A stretch of 64,000 bases of DNA from Caprimulgus europaeus. Its lineage: Eukaryota > Chordata > Aves > Caprimulgiformes > Caprimulgidae. Each line of letters opens with the position of its first letter. The first letter of the stretch is position 1. Both the position numbers and the translations under genes were made by a program. The notes under the pieces are model-generated. The model had not been told where the DNA came from. It saw only the letters and a list, made by a program, of their open reading frames with translations, and ran no database searches. The stretch is taken from assembly GCA_907165065.1 (NCBI GenBank), contig OU015534.1:9803686-9867685 (forward strand). The letters are read 5' to 3'. Below are positions 12,101 through 24,100 of the stretch, piece by piece.

Positions 12101-15100
12101 TGCAGCTAATATTGTCTGGTTATGACATCCTGCTAAATACACTGGGCTTTTAGTTTTTGCCTATTGATTTTTTTTTTTTCCTTGTGATGATAGTAGATAA
12201 TAATTCCTCATTCTCTACATTTTTTAATTTGTGATATTTGCCATGTTCTATTTATATGGAAGCTGGGAGGGAGTTCAGGTGTTTGTAGTTTAACACTGTT
12301 CTTCAGGTAAATGAAAATGTAAAACATGTTGTATGCATAATAATTTCTTCTGCTCCACCAAACTTGCCTGTAAGTTACGAAATAAAACCATATTTGGTGG
12401 ACAGATGTTTCTGTAATTATAAAATAGACTTTTTTACCCTTAACAATTAAATATGCCCAAATACAGATAAGAGCCCAATTAGATTATTAGACAGGCAAGT
12501 TACATACTTGACTCTCATTAATTTTCACTGATTCCATCTTGGAAGTGGATTAGGCAGATTTGATGAACCATGCAAACAGAATTAACCTCTGCAGACAAAC
12601 CACTTAATCTGTGCAGCATACATTTTTAACTCTTAAACTGTAAGTGTAATTTTAAAGTTGCATGTGAATGTGTTTTTCAAGCATCTTGTTCCTACTGCTT
12701 TCTTTATCCCATATATTACTCAAAAAACCCCCTAAACCACCTCCCCCCCCCCAAAAAAAAAAAACCAACCCAAAAACCAAAGCATATTACAGGTGCTATA
12801 AAACTAAAAATTGTTCTGAAAGTAGTGCCACCTTTTCCTGTAACCACACGTTATTTTCGTTATCCTCGATCTTCTGTGTTAAATGTTGGCTATTGTTACT
12901 GACTGTTCTCAACCTGTGGAAAAAACTTGAATATAATTTTTCTTAAAAACAAAAAATATGCTTGCTTGAGAGCATTCTTGGAATATTTATGGATAACTGA
13001 AACACTAAGTGTGTTTATAATGCATCTTCAATTGAATTATCAAAAAAACACAATATCATTTTTACAGATGTTTTCTAAGTCTTCCAGGAATTCATTTGAA
13101 ATAATAAATGATCCTTAAGATTTGAACTAGAAAGTAGATTATTCCCATTTCTCTATTTTGCTTTAATTCTTGCATGTGGCATCAGTCCTAAGTCCATCTA
13201 CTCAGCACTGCTCAAAAGGCAGTGATTTGCCATTTTGCTAAACTCTGTGTTAGTCTGTTCAGTATATTGAGAAATTAAGGGCATTCTTCCTGTTTCCTAA
13301 ATTTTCTAAATTGTGGTTTTTCTCTATTTTAGGGTTTTTTCAGAATCTGGGAGTTTTCTTATTGTGCTTTATTCATTGACCCACAAGGAACCAGAGTTTT
13401 ATGAGTGCATTCCATGCAGCGGACAGACTGAGCTAGGGTTTCAGATCTTAACTTGCAATGAAACAGTACACCTCTTCAAAGTAAGTGGCTTGATTTCCTA
13501 CTGCATCATAGTACTTAAAAATTTGACTTTTAGTGTAAGTACTTAAAGGAGGAGTCACTATAGTGCCACCCAAATGGAACTGTGGTGTTTGAAAATGATG
13601 TAGCTCTATAGTGCTACCTTTTTACAACAATTACTGTCAATTCAGAGTTTCTCTCAAACAGAGAGAACATCCAAAGTCAACGACTACTCACTTTTCTAAT
13701 TAGCATTGAGAATCTGTCTTTTAAAATGTAGTGTGCTGTGTTGGACTCAGTTAGTGCTCCTTCTTACTAGTGGCCTTTTGGCTTTATGAGCAGAGATTCT
13801 GACTTCCTGCAGCGTTGGTTAATCTGGTGTGCTCTGTGCACGCTGGACTCGTCTAACAAATGCTGTGAGTGATGTGTATTGGTGCTTTCTGGAGAGCAAA
13901 GCTTGTGCTTTGCTTGGAGTTGAATGCAAAAGGGAATTGAGTGGTTACTAATCTGCAGAACTCTTGCTATGCTACAGTAACGAAGCAGGAACAATTTTAT
14001 CTTTGTGCAAAGTGACTCTTTGAAAGAATTTGATACTGTGTCTGGAGGATAACTAATAAGGTTTGGGAAATTCTAGGAAATCTTGGTTCCTTATGTGTTT
14101 TCCTAGGCTTGTGCAGAACCTGAAATTAATCTGTTTGATTTGTGCTCCTATGCTGTGGTAGGGAAGCAGCTAGTGTAATGTGTGTCCTGGGCTGTTCTCT
14201 TTCCAATTAAATTTCCCTGTTTGGAGCTACCTTCTACCTTCAGCCTAGGTACAGCTTAGCTTTCTAAAGATGACAAGGCTTTTAGTAACAGAGGCTCACT
14301 TCTGTTGGCTCCAGGACTTGCCCAGCTGTGGTGTGTGAAACAGTAGGAAGAGTTGCTGTTTCCTATAGTAGTGAAGGCTTGTGGAAGAATATCTAAGCAG
14401 TTACAGCAAGGAAGCATCTGCTCATGGCTATAATTAGGCCAACTACTTTAGAGTAGCAGGGGGAACAGTGTTAAACAGGAAGGGAAGCTGCCTGCCTCTG
14501 TGTAGTGGTGAAAGAATTGAGAATTGAAAGTAGAGGACAAGCAGCAAATAATCAGCTATAAGCTTCCTTAAAACTATTTATTTGGGAGTAGAACCTCAGT
14601 GATTAAAAGTTGAAAGTTTTATGCTTTACAAATATAGAAAATTTCATTCCAGAATGTTGAACCTTCAGACAAGAGCCCTTTCCAGTTTGAGCTGAGTGCA
14701 GAAAACCAAAATGTAGAAACTGAGTTCTTCAGCCAAGTTTGCAAGAAACTTCCTATCAGAAGGTAAATCTTTCAGATGTCATTTATCTGCAAAAATTAAC
14801 TATTTGTTGGATGAGGTTTTTTGACCTCTGCTGTGCCAGGTGCCGGTTTAGCTGTGCGTACAACGATCTTCTCGCATTAAAATCTGTGTATGTGCTTTTG
14901 TTTATTCTGGAGTTCATATTCTTCAAGTAAGGTGGTCAAGCTGACCGTATTCCAAGAGAGACTACTCGTAGTTCTACTCTTGATGCTGGTGGCTGTAATT
15001 TCTACAGTGGATGTTTCTAAAAAGGCTTCCTTACTGATGGAGCTTAGTTCACTGTGTTAAGCTTTCTTTGAGATCTGTCCTTTGAAGCAAATCTCTAATT

Positions 15101-18100
15101 AAAATCTACTTAAGTTGGTGAAAATTCCTTTTCTCTTCCAACTTCTCATAGCTGCAAGACCTGCATAGGTTGAAATTTAGAGATTTTTAAGAAACTGACT
15201 TATCTGTCAAATTTTTATCTATGACTAGAAAATGATCTTTACTTTGCTTTAAACAATGTTTCAGTCTTTACTGTAGTACTCCCTATCTTTCTGATATAAA
15301 TGAGTGCTTTGCTGTTAGAATGTCACTTAAAAGATGTGTATGTCTGAGGGTGTGGGGAGGGAGAGTTGGTATCTTTTTACCCAAAAGCAGCATTTGTATT
15401 TTTGGTGTTTGATCCTAGAGCTGTTTGCTCTGTGAACTCCCTGGCTAACCAAGGAGGAGATGTATAGCAACTGCTTCTTGGAAAAAAAATGATGCTGATA
15501 TTGCACTGTAGATGGCACAGTGAAAAACATGAATCTTCATGTTACTGCTGCCAAATCTGACAAGCAAACATTTTTAGTTTGATTTATGTTGGTTTTAGTT
15601 CTCTCCAAGGCTGTTCACCCAGCAGGTTGTCCGCAAGTGATCATGACTCTGGTGTAGAAGATGAGGATTTATCCCCCAGACCAATTCCAAGTCCTCACCC
15701 AGTGAGTCAGCAGGTAACTAAGTAAATAATTGTTCTAGGAATCTCAGATGTGATACCTGGAGCAGCAAACCTCATTGTAAGGGGCCTGGAGAGTATAAAG
15801 CTTCTCTCTCAAAATGCTAGCAGGGGAAAACAGAACTGAAGAAATGGACCAAGAGTCCCAACTCCTGCTGTAGTTAACCTGCCCTTTTTCCAGGATTATA
15901 GGCACTTTAATTCTTGTACATGCTAGGGTTTGGGAACAGAGACATTAAGTTCTACTTTGGGAATCTTGGTACTATTAAATGGAAAAGCTGTGATGTCTGA
16001 AGCAAAAACAGTCAGCAAACTCTCTTATTTCTCTGTAAATGAAATGAAGATCTGCTAATCTGTCCTTTTTTACTGAAGCATATACAAATAGAACAAAATA
16101 GCAGCCCTCATACAGCACAGGCCCAGAAGGATGTGACAGCTGTGCATTATAAAATCTGTTCTGTTGTGCCTATCTACTGGGTCTAAGAATAGTAAAAGGG
16201 AACATGTAGTTCCCTTCTTGAAGGGGAAAGTCCATACTCTGAAATGCACTTCAGGATGACATGGGACGTTCAATTGGTAGATGGGGCTATTATGCCATAT
16301 GAAAGCAATTTTGTTTTCTAAGAATGATCCTAGAGATCTTGCTACTTTTTCTGTATCTGTATTCTCCAATCTTTAGAAAAATATTCAATGTGTGGTTGAT
16401 TTGGAGCTGGTGATGGTCATATATTGATTTTAAATTAAAATATTTTATTTGAAATTCTGCATGTGAAGAGCTGAAAGACAGTTTTTTTGGTTTTTTTTAA
16501 ACTTGCTTCTGTAATTGTCCCTTCAGGTTACCAGGATCTTTCCTTCAGTTCCTGAACTGTCACTTGTTTTGGATGGGAGTTTCATAGAATCAGGACAATC
16601 ATCTCAGCCTGTGGGGCCTTCAAATGCTAAAAGTCTACCCTCAGCTCTACATCAACCTATTAAAAAAAAATGGTGCTTGGGATCTACATATTACCCCACT
16701 CAGCCCTCTGAAGACAAGCAGAACTTTTCTGCTAATATTGGAGATCCCTCTATGGGGCAATTAACAAACCATTTAAACCAGAAAATTCCAACTGCAAAGC
16801 CTTCTAGAGGAAAGCAAGCTCTACAACAGCAACAGTTGCCCTGTAAGAAAGCTTGCACTCAATCAAGAAAAAGTTCTGGATCTTCTTCTTCTTCAACCCC
16901 TTGTAGTGGGCCTTCCCCAGATACATCTGTGCATCACCCCAGGAAGCCATCAGAAAGACCTGTATTAAATCCTGATGGAGTCACACAGCAGGGAGAGCCT
17001 CCAATTAGAAGAACATCAATATCCAGTTCCAAGCAGCTTCCTGCTGTTATGCAGCCAATCCTCTGTGCCTCTGCTTTTTCACCACAGAGCTGCAGAAGAC
17101 CACCAGAACTGCAGGTGCCAGTTCAAGTGCCAGCTTGCTGTCCAGCCAGTGCATGCAACTGTCAGTTTCCTGCTTCTGTCCAATATAATCCAATAAACTC
17201 ATGGCAAGGAGTTGGTAAAATGAACCCCAAACATGGGGCGGAAATCCAGTCGGAGATAGCTCAACAGAATCCCTGTACAATGCTCCATCAAAATATCATT
17301 TGCCCAAATATTTGCTGCAATCCAGGTTATACCACAAGCAGCCCTATAAGCATGGGATATCATGGGAAGATGGGGAGCTGTTCTTTTGACAATAGCTTAT
17401 CGCCTGGAATGAGACTGCCTTCGAGTGTGAGCCCCTCCAGTGTGCAGTTGTGTGCAGCCCACTCACCGTGCCTGCACATGCCCGCTTCTAAAGCAGGATC
17501 AGATAATGGAATGATGGGATTATCTCCTGATGCCTACCGGGTTCTTACGGAACAAGATAGACAACTCAAATTACTTCAAGCTCAGGTTTGTGGAAATGGC
17601 AGCTTTCTCCTCTGCCCTCTTTAGTGATTATGCTTTAATAAATCCCTGCCAAAGGAATTAAATTAACTGTTGACTATCCTTGTTGGAACAAGAGAGCCTG
17701 TCATATCACCTGTGCTTTGGGGATGGGAGTCCTGATTATATCTGCTAATTGCTGTCCCTTAAATGAACTGTTTGACTCTTGCCTAATTAAATTTTACATA
17801 TATTTTTATTGTATTTCCAAGTTGGGCTTTGGTGGTCTTGCTAAGTTCTGGTTTGATACCAGGTTAAGTTTCTTCAAAATATTGGCCTCTGGAGTTACAC
17901 TGCCAGCCCTGTGTTCTGCAGGGTGTGATTTGGGGCTGAAGAGCCAGAGTTTAAATTTTGCTGCTGGTGTTGGGTAATGGGAATAGGAAAGTTGCTCACA
18001 GTATGTATTTTTCCCACTTAAACTAGAAAATTATGACTGAAATATGCTTTAGATACTGTTCCTGTATGTAAAATTAAGCCCTCAAAGTGGGTTGTGCGTG

Positions 18101-21100
18101 AGAGAGGGGAAACTTCTCCTTATTGCCTAAATGCAGCCTTCACTGTTACAATATTTCTCCATGGAGCTGTGAACTAATTGGTGAACAGGGTGGATGCAAA
18201 TACTGAGGTGAAGATTGTTTGGGCATCCTTAGTTCTATCAGCTAGGCGCTTAGTTTTGTAATTAATACAAAGTGGGTTTAGCATGGTGTAGGGACAGTTG
18301 GCGTATACATGCTTGGCTGGTAAGTTGGTAACAGGCTTTGTATATGAATGAAAGGGACAGAGAATACTTCCAACAAGCATGGTGCAAACAGGCTTTACTC
18401 AAGTTGTCTTGATGTAGTTCTGCCAGTGTGCTTAAAACCTCTTCTTTGCTAGCTCTGCCAACTTCAGAATTGATGTTTTGATTTATGCTGCCTGCACTGC
18501 TGAGAACTGGAAGGTTGTCAGACTTTTGTGGCAGTGCAGCTTGGATTTGAATCCAGATCTTACAGGAGCCTAATTCAGTAATTTACTTTTACCTAATATA
18601 CTTTATATTTTACTGTACAAATTATAACTTCCTGATAACTGTTACAGATCCAACGCTTATTGGAAGCACAGGCTCATCGGGGTTTTTCCTCTGACCCAGC
18701 TGCAGCTGGCCACGCTCTGCAGCCCGAGAAGCAAGGGGACCTTGTTTCCATGGAAACACAGCCCTCACCAGGCTCCCACATGAGGAAAAGTGTGAGCATT
18801 GCTGTGAGCACAGGTAATGCTTTAGTCTTTAAAAATAGGCTGGCGTCACTTTTTCTGGATGCTTCTGTGATTTATCTGGACACAAAGGGAATGTTTTGCA
18901 GAAATGCTGAATGTGTACACAAACATGCACCTAGATACAAAAACCAGCCAAGTTCTCTAGGTGTAATTGCAAGTTTGGGCTGAAACTGCTTTTGTCTTCA
19001 GGCTGCAATGGCAGTGATTGCCATCATTGGAAGAATTCTTTTTCTGATAGCTTTAGTAAGGTCTTCTATTTTAAATTGTGGCTTATTGAAAGAAAAAATC
19101 CACATCTTTTTAAATTAATACACTCTTTTGAAAAATGATAGCTTATATCCCATCTGGTGTTCCATTAAATATATTATTGATGTTTTTTGTAAGTCATGCA
19201 TTTCCATGCATAGAGAGGAGACTGTATTTGCTTTAATTTCAGCACATTATGCAGCTGTGTCTGTAAAGTTACATATTAATATGTTGGTTCCTGTTAAATC
19301 ACTGGAAATATTGTGGTTAGTCTGGAGGAAGTTTTCAAACTGGCTCAAGGTCAATGCATTAAAATGCTTTAATACAGCCATTTATTTTCATCAAGTATGC
19401 TTTGTGAGAAACTAGGACTTGAATGATGTTTTGGCAAAACTTAGCTGTTCTAAACCCTAAATCGCCTTTAGAATGGAGAAAAAGAAAAATGAATGTGAGG
19501 AAATTATTCCTCTAGTTTTACAAAGCCAAAGGGTCTCAGAAGATAGTAATGCCTTTCCTGAAATGGAAAAATCTCGAATTCTCTTCTAGGTGCTAGCTTA
19601 TTTTGGAATGCAGCCTCAGAAAAGCAAGACGAGTCCATACCACAAGGGAAAAAAGAGGATGAAGAGGTTTCTAAGGAAGACATAAGCATTTCAATTAGCG
19701 CTGAGCAAGATGCAAGTAATACAAGTATTGCTTCTTCCTTAAAGGTGGTTGACATGCCCAGCTTTGTAGACAGTATTCATCTTGTAGAAGAAGGAAATAG
19801 TCAGAACACTCTCCAGTAAGTAACCAGAAATATCTTGGGATCACATAAACTGAACCTAAGTTTCCCACGTCACTTTCATAAGTTACTAATTTCATAATTT
19901 ATTTTTTTTAGGAATTATAAATAGTCACCTGACTTCAGTTGTTGTGTTCTTTCCCCTCTTTGTTTTTTTAATTATGCTTCAAATTGTACAGCTCACCAAA
20001 ACACAGTTGCCTTTAGAGTCTGTATTTATCAGTCCTGCACGTTTAGCTAGCTTACCTATCAGCAGCAGCTGATGGCAAAAGCCTTTAACTTGGAAAAGCA
20101 TGTACAGTGCTGGCAGCATTCCCTTTCTTGCCTCAAATCCTGAGGGGGAAAGGGAATGCTGTTTTAGTCAGTAGTTTTCCTGCAGTGGCTTTTCCCTGTC
20201 AGCATTCAGAACCCTTTCAGTTCCAAGGGACTTAGGATGAGGGGTTTATGGTCATATGACTGTTTCCTGAATTTCTCTGGTTTACACCTGATTACTTTGT
20301 GTGTAGTGAATGTAAGCACCAACTTCACCACTGTTAATTTAATTCCTTTTAAGCTCAGATTCTTTATAGTGCAATGACTAATCTCAGACCAGTTTGGGAA
20401 CTGATTTTTAAAATGTATTTAATTATCTATATGGGTGTTATTTTTACACAGGGAATAGCTCAATGATTTATCACTTTTAATGATCTGATATTCTCTAGGT
20501 ATAAAAAGACAAAGAAAGGGGAATACCCTTGCAGTTAAATTAGGGTTCTAAAATAATCATATTGGGAAAGATGCTGATAATTAAGCTATGACTGAAATAT
20601 TCATAGTCCTGGATTAAAATTTTATCTGCAGACAGACTGCTACAGGTTTAAAGCAGTCTTTTGCACATTGTATTTTAGAGACATGCCATCTTAAGGTTCT
20701 CTTCCACTTAGATTCATAAACCTTTAAAATAGCTGTATAAGTATCTTATGGTAAGAATGTAGAGCACCACTCAGATTTCTTTGAGGAGGAGGGGAACATT
20801 TTGGGGAATGATGAATAATTGCTAGTGTAACAGTAACTGATAACCTACATTGACTATCTAGTATGTCACGTGATTTAAATCTTATCACTTTCAACACAGG
20901 CAATTGATCAGCTGAGTTCTGAAATTCCCTTATCTTACACTTGTCTCCTGAGGAGGAACAGGAGGGGGAGGAGGGTCGCTTAAGGATGTCTTGGGGATGA
21001 TAATACTGTTGATATGTCTGGTTTCAAAAGGTTTATGCAATGCACACACCAGTTAGCTGAAAAGTATGCAGAGCATCGCATTGTAACTCATTCTAGAATA

Positions 21101-24100
21101 TTTACCCTTTTTATCTGGAAACTTCAGGATAGATTATGGTTCTCTTTCACATCTGCTGTGGAGAAATATTTCAGATAGGTGTTTGTTCTCAGTTCATGAT
21201 ACTCAGTGTGCATGAAGTATGTGTGTACTTGTAACAGCGTCTTTGAGAAGTTTTTAAAGTATGTTTAAACTACCTCAGGAGTCTCGTTATCAGTTATTCA
21301 CCTTGGTAAAAAACAGCTTTTAAGTTCTATTTCAGAACATGTGGAAGATGCATTACTCCTAAAGGCTTTTAATTGTCCATAAAAATGCTGAAAATGTAAG
21401 ACAAACTCCAAATTGTTAACTTCAATTTCATCTGCTTTAAGGTTAAGTCAGAGTGCTATTGAGTTTTGACTAGTCTAGAGAAGCCATTGCCATTTTTAAA
21501 TAATCTGTTGTAGTTTTGCACTGGGGGATGTATTTCCTCAGTCCTCAAATGACTCTTGAAATAAAGTAACTGCAGAAAGGAGCAAAACCTCAAGCAGAAG
21601 ACAAACCAATAAATATTGGGTTTTGTTTGCAGTACTCTGTTTTTTTTCTCTTCTGGTGATCATGAAAAGATAAGGTACCGGTAGTGATATCTGTGCTTTC
21701 TGTTTCAAGGAAATGCCTGTCTGTCTCGGTGTTCTCTTTCAGAAATGGAAATGTTTCCCAAGCACTCGTTCGCGGTTCATCCTTGGAAGAAAGTATTAGC
21801 GAATCTTTACAGAAGGAGCCGACAGAGGGAGCCAGCAACCATGCGGAGGTAACAAGTGGGCAAAGCTCAGAGCCACCCGCCTCCTTGCTGCCTCGGCATC
21901 CATCGGAGGATCAGAAGCTTTACCAGGACTTACTGGTGATTCATTTAAATTTTATATCCTGCACTGAATGCAACAGTCAAAATAGCACATGTTGATGTGG
22001 TATTGGCATGAATGAAAATTGCATGTGGCTTTCAAGTTTGCATGTTATGCTCTACAGGAAAGTTCCAAGTTTGTGGTTCTTTTTTTTTTTTTTTATGGTT
22101 TAAGTGATTATTCTGTACTTCACTTTCCATGCATACATGGAGTGCTGTCTACTAAGTAATTTTTTAGTTCAAAGATAATGTCAGTTGATAACTTCTCCAA
22201 TTAGTGACATTTAAAATAGCACAGCATTTTACCTTCAAGTCCCTTAAAGGGCAGATACTTTAATCTTGAACAATATCAGTATGTGATGTGTTTGAATCCA
22301 GAACAGACTCTTAAAGGAAGCTTGAAATGTAAGATGCTCCAGTGTTTGGCTACACTGCTGTGAGTTTACATGATTGCAGATGAACTGAATCTGAATTTGG
22401 TTTCTTTGTCAGAATAAGCTATTAACACATCTAGTTGTATTTTAAGTTGCATAAGAATAAACCAGGATTTATGTCCTGAGTTTTACGACATTTTTCTTCC
22501 CTACTTTTTTTCTGTAGGGCCAAGTAAACCACCTCTTAAAGTCCTCGGAAGAGCAAGATCACTTGCCTGTTAAAGCAGGATTTGTTAATGATGATGGTCC
22601 TAATTATCAGAATATTGATGGAACAACAGAAATGGCTTCAGAGACTGATATGGGATTGTTGGATAAAGAGAGTGTGATTAGTGCTACGCTCAAACAACTG
22701 AAGAGTCTTGGAGTGACAATTGATTCCCCTGCCAAAATGAAGAAAAATACATGCAAAGTGGAGAATGCTAGGTAAAATACTGGTTGTTTTGAGTAGTCAT
22801 TAGTAGAGCCAACCAAAAATGGCTCAATGAGCAAAGAGAAGGGACGGTGTTCACTGCCTCTGGGGATTTGTTTGGCAACTTGACCCACATTTCCTGCAAA
22901 GATGAAATACTGGCTCATGCTAAGGGTATTTCAGATAGGTTTAAGAGCTCTGCTAGCAAAACTCAGATTATTTAAATATAACGCTAGTAGCTCTAGCTGT
23001 TAGAGCATCTGGTGATTCTTAGAGTATTGTGCATACAGTAGCACACAATTCCCTAGAATAATAACAAAGCTGCTGGAGTAATTTCAATCCTCTGGGCTAT
23101 GTCAAAGTATTCCAGAGAAATATTGGACTTAGGAGGCTAAATGTTAAGCAGCTGTATATTTTGTCACTGCTTCTTAACCCTTGTCTTGCACTTCACCAGT
23201 GTAAGTTAAATTGTTATTATGGCTTTGATATATAATCAAAAGTGGTTCTGTCCTAATTGCTTGTTCCTGTAAGTGCTTTGACTTGAAACAGGGAGGCTGC
23301 AGTGGCTGGGGAGGGCAACAGCTTTGATGAAACAGAAGAAAGAGCAGAAGTAATTTCTGAAGAAGGTGTTTGAGGCACAGGAATTTACTTATGTAGCTGC
23401 TTATGCACAGGCTGACTGCCTGGTACAGCTTTGCTTTCATCCTTATTGTCTTCTTGATACTAATATATAACTGTTAGGTAAACCAAAAATCTAACCATCT
23501 CCTAATTAATCTTCTCTTCACCAATGTATCAAAAGCTGTTTCCAGTCATATAATCTCTTAAGCTTGTTTTTTTCCTTTTCACTTGATTTTCATCAGACAC
23601 TTTTCTGGAATTTTTGGGCTACCTTCCTGGCTGGAGAATCTGTCAGTGTCCTTTTAATGTCAATAATATGCTCACAAGTGAACCCATAAGAAAAAAATTG
23701 AATTCTTGGAGTTTTTCTGTACAACTTGGGAAGTGGGATGGGATTCTTCCTTCTGCCACTTTCAGCATGGATAAACAATTCTGAGAAAAGGTCTGCAGCT
23801 CAGTAGAGAGGGAAACAACACTGCAGCTCCATAGCATGATTAGTGGTTATTCATCTGAGCCAGGAGTTTACTCTCCCTAAGGACACTTCAGAATCTGTGC
23901 TCAGTGAAATAGGAAGACTCTTAACTCTCAACACAAGGAATTTGGGTTTATGAACTAGTATATGACACATGTACTAAATGCACTGGTTTATAACCACTAC
24001 CAGTGTAGCAGAGCTTGTCCTTTCAGTCTTTGAACTAGACACCTAATGTATACAAGGAATTGGTGTACCAAGGAACAGAACATATTATAATTTCCCTTTC

